A stretch of 43,979 nucleotides of DNA, from assembly GCA_022824005.1 (NCBI GenBank), contig JAJEBG010000026.1, positions 1 through 43,979 on the forward strand, written 5' to 3'. Below, in pieces: positions 29,718 to 38,175 of the stretch. The first letter of the stretch is position 1. Every line of letters starts with the position of its first letter. The stretch comes from Paracoccaceae bacterium. Its GTDB lineage: Bacteria; Pseudomonadota; Alphaproteobacteria; Rhodobacterales; Rhodobacteraceae. Below the pieces are notes generated by a model. It saw only the letters and a list, made by a program, of their open reading frames with translations, made no database searches and had not been told where the DNA came from. Position numbers and translations under genes: made by a program.

Positions 29718-29851
29718 GATGGATGACCATTCCTCAGAGAGGGATTCTTCTGGCAACCACATGACGATCGGGGGACGAACTCATCGGTTGACAATAACCA
29801 ATCTGATAACTCAACCTTTGGTCTAATGGTTGTTAACGATAGGATGACCCC

Positions 29852-30775
29852 ATGGCTGACATCATCATATTAGGCGTCTTCGTGGCCGATGTCGCTTTTC
29901 GAGCCAAGCGACAGCCAACAATCGGCGAAACATTGATAGGTGAGGACTTTAAATTGGGTCCAGGTGGCAAAGGATCTAATCAGGCTGTCGCCGCGGCTCG
30001 ACTCGGAGCGGATGTGGCGTTGCTGACGCGACTTGGTGATGACACTTTCGCGTCCATCGCCAATGACCTCTGGAAAGAGACAGGTGTGAAGACAGGAATG
30101 GTGATGACCGATCCGAATCACCCAACAGGAGCGGCTTACATATTTATTGATACTCAATCCGGTGAGAACGCGATCATTGTGGTTCCCGGCGCCGGAATGA
30201 AAGTCTCCCGGGGGGATATCGACTCATTCAAAAATGAAATTTCGACTGCCTCCATCTTCATGGCGCAACTTGAGACATCCGAGGACACAACATTTTATGG
30301 GCTCAAGTTGGCAAAGGAATGCGGTGTGACCACCATTCTGAATCCGGCTCCCGCCGTGCCAATTCCTGATGAAATGATTTCTTTCTGTGACTATCTGATA
30401 CCCAACGAGACAGAAGCCGCCGCCCTCACCGGGATCGAAATCAACAACAAAAGCGACGCCAGCCGAGCGGCCCATATGCTCATTCAACGAGGGGCTGGCA
30501 CTGTCATTATTACGCTCGGTGGGGATGGCGCTTATTTTGATGATGGACAGGTTAATCAACATATTGAACCGATCCATTATGGCAAGGTTGTTGATACGAC
30601 AGGGGCTGGAGATAGTTTTTGTGGATCATTCGCCCATGCACTCTCAAAAAAATTCGACGCGATAGAGGCCGTCCGATTTGCCTCTGTCGCGGCGAGTATC
30701 TCGGTCACACGGTTCGGCACGGCACTGTCAATGCCCGGTCGAGACGAAGTTGGCGACTATTTCAATCAACTTTGA
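29852..30775 (+). CDS. rbsK: Ribokinase (PfkB family sugar kinase)
   Basis: Phosphorylates ribose, or a similar sugar, at O5 with ATP. The N-terminal PfkB signature GPGGKGSNQAVAAARLGADV is intact, substrate-contact residues are typical of ribokinase, and the C-terminal DTTGAGDSFCG holds the catalytic Asp and the anion hole. Length of 307 is standard. No ribose transporter or regulator is near, so the true substrate is less certain than the fold. A TTGACA at about 29,795 lies upstream, but no good -10 pairs with it. Confidence 0.88.
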   Translation: MADIIILGVFVADVAFRAKRQPTIGETLIGEDFKLGPGGKGSNQAVAAARLGADVALLTRLGDDTFASIANDLWKETGVKTGMVMTDPNHPTGAAYIFIDTQSGENAIIVVPGAGMKVSRGDIDSFKNEISTASIFMAQLETSEDTTFYGLKLAKECGVTTILNPAPAVPIPDEMISFCDYLIPNETEAAALTGIEINNKSDASRAAHMLIQRGAGTVIITLGGDGAYFDDGQVNQHIEPIHYGKVVDTTGAGDSFCGSFAHALSKKFDAIEAVRFASVAASISVTRFGTALSMPGRDEVGDYFNQL

Positions 30776-30819
30776 TTGACCCATTTTTGAAAATCCTTCG
30801 GCTTTGAAAGATGGTATCC

Positions 30820-31674
30820 ATGCGGGCTGATTTGCGATTGGGGATCGCCCAAACAACGTCAAGTCATCATTTTGATGAAAATATTCATGCCCTGTGGCGG
30901 GCGGGGAAGGCTGCCCACGCGAGCCGCTGTCATCTTCTTGTGCTGCCGGAAATGTCCGGTTTTCTCGCGGCCCAAGACGATCATCCTCCTCTATCCAAGT
31001 TTTATCTCTCAGAAAATGATCCTTATCTCGGCGCGGCCAAAGAATGTGCCAAGACATTCAAACTCTGGCTGCATATCGGCTCAACCCCGATCAGGGGCAA
31101 TGACAAACTTCTCAATCATTCCGTGCTGATTAACTCTCTCGGAGAGACTCGATGCATTTACAATAAAATCCATCTCTTTGATTATCGACCAGACCATCAT
31201 CAACCTCTCTTGGAATCGAATCGATTTTCCGCTGGTGATGAAGGGGCTCTTGTTCAAACAGATTGGGGATTGTGGGGGCTATGTATCTGCTACGATTTAC
31301 GCTTTCCCAATTTATTTCGTGATTATGCCAAACGTGGGGCTCGCCTCATTTTTGTGCCTTCGGCCTTCACCCTTGAAACGGGACGGGATCACTGGATGTC
31401 TTTGCTGCGAGCTCGTGCCATCGAGAATGGCTGTTGGATTGTCGCGGCGGCACAGGTAGGCCACCATTCGGGAGGGCGAGAAACATATGGACATTCAATG
31501 TTAATCTCACCATGGGGACGCGTCGTTCTTGAGCTCGGTGGCGATGCAACCGAATTTGCGGCTCAAACCCTCAATCTTGATGAAGTCGAAAATAGTCGTC
31601 GTCAAATTGACTCACTGAACCATGGCCGTCCCTACTCCATCAAGTATTTTGATGACCGCCGGCACGTGGATTGA
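30820..31674 (+). CDS. Carbon-nitrogen hydrolase (Nit-type amidase)
   Basis: Nitrilase-superfamily amidase. The Glu-Lys-Cys triad is visible: LPEMSGF (Glu), YNKIHLFDY (Lys), and CICYDLRFP (Cys). The closing YGHSMLISPWGRVV pattern and the length of about 284 fit the Nit1/Nit2 group, which hydrolyses deaminated glutathione or omega-amides; the exact amide is unproven. Start is either ATG 30811 or ATG 30820; the latter begins closer to the conserved beta strand. It lies 45 bases after ribokinase on the same strand. Confidence 0.88.
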   Translation: MRADLRLGIAQTTSSHHFDENIHALWRAGKAAHASRCHLLVLPEMSGFLAAQDDHPPLSKFYLSENDPYLGAAKECAKTFKLWLHIGSTPIRGNDKLLNHSVLINSLGETRCIYNKIHLFDYRPDHHQPLLESNRFSAGDEGALVQTDWGLWGLCICYDLRFPNLFRDYAKRGARLIFVPSAFTLETGRDHWMSLLRARAIENGCWIVAAAQVGHHSGGRETYGHSMLISPWGRVVLELGGDATEFAAQTLNLDEVENSRRQIDSLNHGRPYSIKYFDDRRHVD

Positions 31675-31771
31675 ATGGACGGGATGGGTTGAACAAATTC
31701 CTTCAGGCTCTGGTCGGCTATCTTTTCGGCATTGCATTTTCTACCGTCTGAATTGTAGGAAGGCCTTTGTC

Positions 31772-31861
31772 GGAGAGGTGGCCGAGTGGTCGAAGGCGCA
31801 CGCCTGGAAAGTGTGTAGGCGGTAACCCGTCTCCAGGGTTCGAATCCCTGTCTCTCCGCCA
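31772..31861 (+). tRNA. tRNA-Ser (anticodon GGA)
   Basis: Class II tRNA with acceptor GGAGAGG pairing to TCTCTCC, anticodon loop CTGGAAA (anticodon GGA, reading UCU/UCC), a long variable arm and T-loop GGTTCGAATCC. The discriminator is G and CCA is encoded at 31859-31861. Confidence 0.96.
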
Positions 31862-32374
31862 TTGACGATGAACGAACTTTCATAAGCCTTTGGTGGCATA
31901 GTCATACAAGAGTCTAGAAACCGTTATCACCAATTGAATTGGTCATTATTAGGAAATCAATTTGGTTGGTGGCTTTGGAAATCCCCAGATATTTTGCGAC
32001 CGACTTTTGATGGATCAATGTGCCGACGCCATTGCCACTCCACCATTGATGACATAAATAACGTCTTTTAGGCAGGGATGAGAAGTCCTCACTTCGTGAG
32101 CCCGACGACACACCATAGGGTTCCATCATTGACGCGTATCTGCATTAAAATGGTGCCAAGATTCACCGATTAGAATGGTAGAATTTGTCACCGCAAGCGA
32201 AATGATCCTAATAAAAAGTTCTCGGCACAACCAAAAGTGAAAGTATCCCCATAGTCATGGTGCAGAGGCCTGACTCAATGGATTTAAGTTTTTCTCAACG
32301 ATTCGAATTTCCTTAAAATCAGTATATTGATTGATAGAAAGAGGGAGCGAGTGACGCCATTGGTTCAAAATATT
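31862..32374. other. Non-coding gap after tRNA-Ser(GGA)
   Basis: About 510 AT-rich bases with no supported gene. A minus-strand frame at 31914-32129 contains a helix-turn-helix-like stretch (VAKYLGISKAT) but has no start context and no overall resemblance to a known protein. No repeat of the tRNA 3' end was noticed. Confidence 0.4.
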
Positions 32375-32402
32375 TTGGATTACTTTCATTTGTGACTATT
32401 AT
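32375..32402 (+). promoter_or_regulatory. Possible promoter of the liv operon
   Basis: TTGGAT (32375-32380), 16 bases, TATTAT (32397-32402). The predicted transcript would start about 45 bases before livK, leaving room for the good AGGAG at 32441. The spacing is slightly short and the -35 box is imperfect. Confidence 0.35.
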
Positions 32403-32454
32403 GGTTTGATCAGATATTCACTCAGCTCCATCCAAACACGAGGAGATTAGGACA

Positions 32455-33591
32455 ATGAAACTGAAAATTATGCTAGCCACAGCGGCACTCGCCATGACGG
32501 CGTCAGCTGGGTTAGGAGAGACCGTCAAAGTGGGAATGATTACAACTCTTTCTGGCGGCGGTGCGTCTCTTGGCACGGCGATCCGTGATGGTTTTATGCT
32601 TGCCATAAAGCAAGCCAACAACCCCAATATTGAAGTCATCATTGAAGACGACCAGCGTAAACCTGACATCGCGGTTCAACTTGCCGACCGCATGATCCAA
32701 TCTGACAAAGTTGATATTCTGACCGGAATCGTGTGGTCTAACCTTGCACTAGCGGTCGTGCCTTCAGTGACGGCGCAAGGAAAGTTCTACTTATCTCCAA
32801 ATGCCGGCCCTTCCGCACTCGCAGGCAAAAACTGTCACGAGAATTACTTCAATGTGGCTTGGCAGAATGACAATTTGCATGAAGCCGCGGGCGGATATGC
32901 CAACACAGCCGGCTACAAAAATTCTTTCATTTTGGCACCAAACTATCCCGCCGGTCATGATGCGTTAGCTGGCTATAAGCGGATGCATAGCGGAGATATC
33001 GCTGGCGAACTTCTCACAAAACTCGGACAGACGGATTATGCGGCTGAACTGGCACAAATTCGAGCCTCAGGTGCCGACAGCGTCTATTTTTTTCTTCCCG
33101 GTGGGATGGGCATTTCCTTCGTTAAACAATATGCCGATAGCGGAATTACGATTCCAATGGTTGGCCCCGGCTTCAGCTTTGATCAAGACATGCTTGCGGC
33201 GGTTGGAGACGCGGCACTAGGCGTGCGTAACACCAGCCAATGGAACAAGGATCTTGACAATCGCGCTAATGCGGCGTTTGTCACAGCCTATGTTGACGAA
33301 TACGGCCGGCTGCCGTCTCTGTTCGCTTCGCAGGGCTATGATACCGCCAACCTTTTGCTCAGCGCGATGGCCGAGGCGAATATATCGGACCGGGACGCCT
33401 TTCGGGACGCATTAAGGGCGGCAAATTTTGACTCCGTTCGGGGCGATTTTGAGTTCGCGGCTAATCATCACCCGATTCAAGATATTTATGTTCGGGAAGT
33501 GGTTTTGGAGGATGGAGTTTACACAAACAAAATTCTCAGTCTGGCTATTGAAAATCACGCCGATATCCACGCTGCCAATTGCAGCATGTAA
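32455..33591 (+). CDS. livK: Branched-chain amino acid-type ABC transporter binding protein
   Basis: Periplasmic substrate-binding protein of the LivK/Peripla_BP_6 type. It has a signal peptide (MKLKIMLATAALAMTASAG), then VKVGMITTLSGGGASLGTAIRDG (read in parts), the usual opening of the first lobe. Length is 378. A strong AGGAG lies nine bases before ATG 32455. The ligand could be a branched-chain amino acid, urea, an amide or an aromatic acid; the family covers all of them. It leads a five-gene operon, and a hairpin follows its stop. Confidence 0.9.
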   Translation: MKLKIMLATAALAMTASAGLGETVKVGMITTLSGGGASLGTAIRDGFMLAIKQANNPNIEVIIEDDQRKPDIAVQLADRMIQSDKVDILTGIVWSNLALAVVPSVTAQGKFYLSPNAGPSALAGKNCHENYFNVAWQNDNLHEAAGGYANTAGYKNSFILAPNYPAGHDALAGYKRMHSGDIAGELLTKLGQTDYAAELAQIRASGADSVYFFLPGGMGISFVKQYADSGITIPMVGPGFSFDQDMLAAVGDAALGVRNTSQWNKDLDNRANAAFVTAYVDEYGRLPSLFASQGYDTANLLLSAMAEANISDRDAFRDALRAANFDSVRGDFEFAANHHPIQDIYVREVVLEDGVYTNKILSLAIENHADIHAANCSM

Positions 33592-33598
33592 ACATGGC

Positions 33599-33630
33599 AC
33601 GGCGCGGGATTTGAAATCCGCGCCGTTTTC
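33599..33630 (+). terminator. Hairpin with T-run between livK and livH (attenuator-like)
   Basis: The arms ACGGCGCGG and CCGCGCCGT pair perfectly. After a bulged G they extend through ATTT/AAAT, and GTTTTC follows. Placed between the binding protein and the permease genes, it probably terminates part of the transcription, so that the binding protein is made in excess. Confidence 0.65.
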
Positions 33631-33642
33631 TCATCTGATTCT

Positions 33643-34563
33643 GTGAGTTTAGTTCTCTTCATTGAACAGGTTCTGAACGGGTTTCAGTTCGGAATTATGT
33701 TATTTTTGACGGCGGCAGGGCTTACACTTGTTTTTGGCGTGATGGGGCTTATTAATCTGGCTCATGGCTCCCTATTCATGATTGGTGCCTTTGCCGCCGC
33801 TTCAATTGCCGGATGGACAGGAAGTTTTGTTCTTGCAATTATGGCCAGTCTAGCCGCCGCTGCTGCCGCCGGGGCCCTTGTTGAAGTCGCTGTCATTCGG
33901 AAACTCTACGATCGTGATCATTTGGACCAAGTATTGGCAACTTTTGCCCTCATTTTGATTTTATCCGAAGGCACTCGATGGATTTTTGGGTCTTTTCCAC
34001 TCTATCTCAACATTCCATCCTATTTATCGGGGCCGATTTCACTACCGGGGGGGATTCAATATCCTTTATATCGGCTGACAATTATCATTGCGGGTCTGTT
34101 TATCGCCCTTTGTTTGCGCCAATTGATTCTTAAAACCCGGATTGGCATGCAGATTCGCGCGGGCGAGAGCGACAGAGAAATGATCGCAGTCCTCGGCGTA
34201 AATATTTCTTGGTTATACACTTTACTATTTGCCTTGGGAGCGGCGCTTGCCGGGGTGGCCGGCGGATTGGTTGGTGCCCTTCAATCGGTGCAAGTCGGAA
34301 TGGGTGAGCCCATCCTGATTTTGGCTTTTGTGGTCATTGTCATTGGCGGGATTGGTTCTGTGAAAGGGGCCCTTGTCGCGTCGATATTGGTGGGATTGAC
34401 AGACAGACTCGGCAGCATACTGATGCCGGAGGCCTTTAAATTGTTCCTTCCGCCGGCCGACGCGACTCTCATGGGGTCCGCCCTTTCTTCAATGTTAATC
34501 TATATTTTGATGGCCGCGGTCTTGGTCTGGAAACCAACCGGATTATATGGTGTTCGCGTATGA
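33643..34563 (+). CDS. livH: Branched-chain amino acid-type ABC permease LivH
   Basis: Inner-membrane permease of the LivH class: 306 residues, about eight hydrophobic segments, opening with FIEQVLNGFQFGIMLFLTAAGLTLVFGVMGLINLAHG (read in parts) and containing the conserved AGESDREMIAVLGVN cytoplasmic loop that contacts the ATPase. The start is GTG 33643, just after the hairpin, with no strong ribosome-binding site. It overlaps livM by four bases (ATGA). Confidence 0.92.
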   Translation: MSLVLFIEQVLNGFQFGIMLFLTAAGLTLVFGVMGLINLAHGSLFMIGAFAAASIAGWTGSFVLAIMASLAAAAAAGALVEVAVIRKLYDRDHLDQVLATFALILILSEGTRWIFGSFPLYLNIPSYLSGPISLPGGIQYPLYRLTIIIAGLFIALCLRQLILKTRIGMQIRAGESDREMIAVLGVNISWLYTLLFALGAALAGVAGGLVGALQSVQVGMGEPILILAFVVIVIGGIGSVKGALVASILVGLTDRLGSILMPEAFKLFLPPADATLMGSALSSMLIYILMAAVLVWKPTGLYGVRV

Positions 34564-35543
34564 GTCGAGAAGGGTGGATCAACATTGCGCTTATCTTAAG
34601 TCTGCTGGCTGTACCGCTTTGGGCCCAAGTTGCCGATGAGCCGTTTTTAATTACCTTATCCACTCGAGTCGCCATTTTTGCATTGGCGGGCGTAGGTTTG
34701 AACCTAGCCCTCGGACTTGGAGGTTTGGTCAGTCTAGGTCATGCCGCTTTTTTTGGCATTGGTGGTTATGCGATGGGGATATTGGCTAGCCATGCACAGA
34801 GCTATGCCCCTATTCTGGAAGTCCCACTTCTCATTGAAGGAACAAAGTCAATGCCAGTGATCTGGCTGACCGCTCTTCTTGTGTCGGGTTTGGTAGCTCT
34901 AGCGATCGGTGCACTCTCTTTACGCACCACGGGCGTGTATTTCATCATGATCACTTTAGCATTCGGTCAAATGCTGTATTATTTTTCTATCAGTTGGCCA
35001 GCCTACGGCGGTGAAGACGGTTTGCCCATTTATACGCGCAACAATTTTCCTGGCCTTAATACACTTGATCCCATCCAGTTTTTTTTGATTTCTTATGTGA
35101 TTTTGTGCATCGCATTGGTCTTTATTTCTTTGCTGACGAAGTCATCATTCGGTTTGGCTCTCAATGCGGCTCGACAATCTGTTCGACGGGTTGAGACGGT
35201 GGGTATCTCAACCTACCGAGTCCGGCTCACGGCCTTCGTTTTGTCGGGCATGATGACCGGGCTTTCGGGAGCATTATTTGCTGACCTTAACCGTTTTGTC
35301 AGTCCTTCAATGTTCAGTTGGCAAACCTCGGGTGAAATCATGATTTTTGTTATTCTCGGGGGCACAGCTCGACTTTTTGGACCGGTCGCTGGTGCGGCTT
35401 TGTTCATTGTTCTGGAGCATCTGCTCGGTGGTATTTCTGATTACTGGCTTATTTTTTTGGGACTTCTTTTGCTGGCTGTCGTGTTGTTTGCGCGCGGCGG
35501 CCTTATTGGTTTACTCGCCGGAAGTCCGTCAAGAAGTGGCTGA
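34560..35543 (+). CDS. livM: Branched-chain amino acid-type ABC permease LivM
   Basis: Partner permease, 327 residues and mostly hydrophobic. It has the LivM landmarks GVGLNLALGLGGLVSLGHAAFFGIGGY (read in parts) and the ATPase-contact loop NAARQSVRRVETVGI. ATG 34560 overlaps the livH stop, and its end overlaps the livG start by eight bases. Confidence 0.92.
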   Translation: MSREGWINIALILSLLAVPLWAQVADEPFLITLSTRVAIFALAGVGLNLALGLGGLVSLGHAAFFGIGGYAMGILASHAQSYAPILEVPLLIEGTKSMPVIWLTALLVSGLVALAIGALSLRTTGVYFIMITLAFGQMLYYFSISWPAYGGEDGLPIYTRNNFPGLNTLDPIQFFLISYVILCIALVFISLLTKSSFGLALNAARQSVRRVETVGISTYRVRLTAFVLSGMMTGLSGALFADLNRFVSPSMFSWQTSGEIMIFVILGGTARLFGPVAGAALFIVLEHLLGGISDYWLIFLGLLLLAVVLFARGGLIGLLAGSPSRSG

Positions 35544-36294
35544 TTCCATCCTAGCAACGGAAGGCGTCTGCAAGCGTTTCGGCGCGCTGCTGGCATCGGA
35601 TAATGTCACACTTGATCTTCATGAGGGTGAAATCCATGCTTTGATTGGACCCAATGGGGCCGGTAAGTCGACGCTCATTGAACAAATCGCTGGAGCCATA
35701 AAACCCGACAAAGGCAAAATCTATTTTAGAGGACACAACGTCACAAAACTCAACACGGCCGAGCGGGCTAGATTAGGACTGGCACGCACGTTCCAGATTT
35801 CGGCACTCGCTCTGGAAGACTCAGTCCTTCAGAACGTCATTTTGGGTGGACTAGGCGCACAAGGCCGCCCCTATCGTTTTTTCAAACCCGTTTTGGCATC
35901 CAGTGCCTTGCGAGAAACCGCTGAAGCGGCACTCGAAAGGGTTGGTTTAGCTCAATTGGCCAGAACACGAGCGGGCGAACTCTCGCATGGTCAAAAGCGT
36001 CAGCTAGAAGTCGCTGTAGCCCTGACACTTAAGCCCAAAGCTTTCTTGATGGATGAACCTATGGCAGGTCTTGGAAGCAGCGGCTCAGCAAGGCTGACGA
36101 CATTTCTGAGTGAACTTCGGCACGAAGCCCCAATTTTATTGATTGAGCACGATATGGACGCGGTTTTCGCTTTGGCGGACCGAATATCCGTGCTTGTTTA
36201 CGGCAAAGTCATTGCCACAGGCTCGGTTGATGAGGTTCGAATTTTGCCTGAAGTTCGCCGCGCCTATCTCGGGGATGACGCATGGGATTGTTAA
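35536..36294 (+). CDS. livG: Branched-chain amino acid-type ABC ATPase LivG
   Basis: First ATPase of the importer. Walker A is GPNGAGKST, the signature is LSHGQ (a common LivG variant of LSGGQ), Walker B is AFLMDEP, and the switch His is in IEHDMD. GTG 35536 is chosen as the start: GGAAG lies upstream and the protein then opens with ILATEGVCKRFG, as LivG proteins do. An in-frame extension runs back into livM but is only livM read in another frame. It overlaps livF by 13 bases. Confidence 0.92.
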   Translation: MADSILATEGVCKRFGALLASDNVTLDLHEGEIHALIGPNGAGKSTLIEQIAGAIKPDKGKIYFRGHNVTKLNTAERARLGLARTFQISALALEDSVLQNVILGGLGAQGRPYRFFKPVLASSALRETAEAALERVGLAQLARTRAGELSHGQKRQLEVAVALTLKPKAFLMDEPMAGLGSSGSARLTTFLSELRHEAPILLIEHDMDAVFALADRISVLVYGKVIATGSVDEVRILPEVRRAYLGDDAWDC

Positions 36295-36971
36295 GCGTTT
36301 CTCAAATCTCGGCGTCCTATGGCGACAGTCAAGCGCTCTTTGATGTCAGTTTTGAGATTGAGGGGGGAGAAGTTATGGCTCTGCTCGGGCGCAATGGTGT
36401 CGGTAAATCAACCACCATTAAATCCGTCTGCGGCATGCTTCCTATTTCTCAAGGTATCATCCGATTTAATGGACAAGACATCATGCGACTTCCTAGCCAC
36501 AAAATCGCTAGGCTAGGAATCGGTCTTGCGCCAGAAGGCCGCCGCTGTTTTCCAAATTTATCGGTCGAGGAAAACCTTCTCGTCGCCGCCCGCGATGGCT
36601 ATTGGACTTTGAATAGAATGACATCTCTTTTCCCCCGACTTGGTGAGAGAGCCGACCAACTCGCCGCCTCTCTGTCAGGAGGTGAACAGCAAATGCTTGC
36701 TATCGGTCGAGCCCTGATGACCAATCCGAAATTGCTTATTTTGGATGAAGCCACTGAAGGTTTGGCACCGGTCATTCGCCAAGAAATATGGTCGGTCATT
36801 GAACAACTTAAAATTCAGTATGACTTGGCCATCCTATTGGTCGATAAATCGCTCAGAGAACTTCGGCGCGTGGCTGATAAAGCCGTCATTATTCAAAGAG
36901 GTGAGTCTGTTTGGCGGGGTACAATGAACAAACTCACCAATGAAGTGGCCGAGCGTTATCTTGGCCTTTGA
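36282..36971 (+). CDS. livF: Branched-chain amino acid-type ABC ATPase LivF
   Basis: Second ATPase, 229 residues. Walker A is GRNGVGKST, then LAPEGRRCFPNLSVEENL, the signature LSGGEQQ, and Walker B LLILDEATEGLAP. The switch residue position reads LLVDKSL, with Lys where LivF proteins often have Gln. ATG 36282 overlaps the livG end. It is the last gene before the composition change at about 37,135. Confidence 0.92.
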   Translation: MGLLSVSQISASYGDSQALFDVSFEIEGGEVMALLGRNGVGKSTTIKSVCGMLPISQGIIRFNGQDIMRLPSHKIARLGIGLAPEGRRCFPNLSVEENLLVAARDGYWTLNRMTSLFPRLGERADQLAASLSGGEQQMLAIGRALMTNPKLLILDEATEGLAPVIRQEIWSVIEQLKIQYDLAILLVDKSLRELRRVADKAVIIQRGESVWRGTMNKLTNEVAERYLGL

Positions 36972-37134
36972 TGATAAATCACGAAGTTGGGATTTATCCA
37001 ACACTCGTCAACCTTGATATGGCAAGAAAGAGATTTGACCTCGGAATCCCTCCAAACGGTCATGCCAACAATCTTTCATAAGTTTTAAGAAGGCAAAAAT
37101 ATCATTGACAATCAGCTTTTGGGGTAATGGGTAG

Positions 37135-37371
37135 GACCGGGCGGCTGGCGACCGCTACAAGAGAATCTCCGCCGACCCGGCGGCGATTGACCGTCTGCTG
37201 GTCGCGCTGTTCCTAGGGCGCACGGCACCTGAGGAGATCGTCCTCAATTTCGACGCGAACGACAACCCGCTGCACGGCGCCCAAGAAGAGCACCACTTCC
37301 ACGCGTATTACGACTGTCACTGCTACCTGCCTGCCGCCAGTGCAGGACAAGAGCCGCTGGTCTGCCGTTAG
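37135..37371 (+). pseudogene. Fragment of an IS1380-family transposase
   Basis: A 78-codon stop-to-stop frame without its own start. Codons 5-66 read GDRYKRISADPAAIDRLL, then APEEIVLNFDANDNPLHG, then HFHAYYDCHCYLP. This is the middle of an IS1380-type DDE transposase, including the first catalytic Asp region (usually LDxDATDDPLHG). Homology stops at about 37,332, and the last 12 codons are unrelated. Neither end of the element nor its inverted repeats are present. The preceding 36,972-37,134 is AT-rich and holds nothing recognisable. The fragment lies exactly where the window turns G+C-rich. Confidence 0.85.
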
Positions 37372-37467
37372 CCATAAAGGCATCGCAGTTGGAGTGTCAT
37401 CGACGCCAATCGCTGGAACAACGCGGAGCATCGCCTTGAAGTACACGCAGCAAAGCTTCCAGGCCAG

Positions 37468-38028
37468 CTATTCCCTTGCGCAGCCGACAATCAGGGCCTT
37501 GATCGGTTCGAACAGGTCCCTGAGGTGATCAGCATCCCTTGCTTCCCGCTTGATGTGCGTCAGCACGCCCTTGAGAAGCACGGACAGGCTCTCAAGCGCA
37601 ACGCCGTGCCGCCCGAAATGACGTGCATGCGGCGCGAGCGCGGACCGGATTGCGCTCTCGTACGTCTCCCTGATCTCCCTCCTCCTGTCCTCGGAAAGCC
37701 CGTCGACGATTTCCAGTATTTCGTCAAGATGAGGTAGTCTTTGCATCGCCTCGAACGGGACTTTCGCCAGATGCATGAAGACAATGTCCAGCCTGCTTGG
37801 CAGGTCGACGACGCTCACGCAGTCACGTTCGACATCAGCCCTTGACTTGCCCGCATAGTGCAGAAGCGCCGCGAAAATGAGGTCTTCCTTGCCGTCAAAG
37901 GCATTGTAGACAGTCTGGCGCGCCACACCCGATTCCGTGGCGATTTCAGCCATAGAGGTCTTGCCAACGCCGTAGTGCGCAAACAGGCCGAAGGCTGCCG
38001 TCACGATTTTCAGGTCTCTCTCGTTCAT
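37468..38028 (-). CDS. TetR-family transcriptional regulator
   Basis: DNA-binding repressor of about 186 residues. The N-terminal TetR helix-turn-helix is clear (FAHYGVGKTSMAEIATESGV, then ARQTVYNAFDGKEDL), followed by a ligand-sensing helical domain I cannot match. Two starts compete: ATG 38037 and ATG 38028. GGAGG sits one base before the first and about ten before the second, favouring 38028. However, a promoter-like pair would place the transcript start at about 38037, which would favour a leaderless start there. It is divergent from iorA and shares a perfect inverted repeat with it. A long frame continuing to 38652 is only the antisense of iorA. Confidence 0.9.
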   Translation of the reverse strand: MNERDLKIVTAAFGLFAHYGVGKTSMAEIATESGVARQTVYNAFDGKEDLIFAALLHYAGKSRADVERDCVSVVDLPSRLDIVFMHLAKVPFEAMQRLPHLDEILEIVDGLSEDRRREIRETYESAIRSALAPHARHFGRHGVALESLSVLLKGVLTHIKREARDADHLRDLFEPIKALIVGCARE

Positions 38029-38043
38029 TTCGTTCATGCCTCC

Positions 38044-38072
38044 TGGATAGACATTTTTGCAATGCTTGTCAA
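38044..38072 (-). promoter_or_regulatory. Promoter of the tetR gene
   Basis: On the minus strand, TTGACA (38072-38067, perfect consensus), 17 bases, TATCCA (38049-38044). The -35 box lies inside the inverted repeat. The expected start site falls at about 38037, on the first ATG of the gene. Confidence 0.5.
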
Positions 38073-38085
38073 AATGTGTTTGACA
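38067..38085. promoter_or_regulatory. Operator-like inverted repeat TGTCAAA-N5-TTTGACA
   Basis: A perfect seven-base inverted repeat with a five-base centre. Each arm contains TTGACA on one strand, so the repeat covers the -35 box of tetR (minus) and of the ior genes (plus: TTGACA 38080-38085, 17 bases, weak TAAAGG 38103-38108). A TetR dimer bound here could repress both directions. The regulator-operator pairing is inferred. Confidence 0.7.
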
Positions 38086-38175
38086 TCTGCACTTCATCGG
38101 TCTAAAGGTGCAATCATGCCGAGCTGCTGTTCGGCTGCCTGACCGAACAACGAAGCCAATTGGAGATCGCTGCAC

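Noticed and set aside
29785-29851. Riboswitch or operator before ribokinase (GGTTGA ... TCAACC repeat)
   Set aside because: Six-base arms 20 bases apart in AT-rich DNA are within chance; no known riboswitch core was recognised.
31914-32129. Frame with a helix-turn-helix-like VAKYLGISKAT stretch near tRNA-Ser(GGA), considered as an excisionase relic
   Set aside because: No ribosome-binding site, no match outside 11 residues, and no attachment-site repeat seen; kept only as a note.
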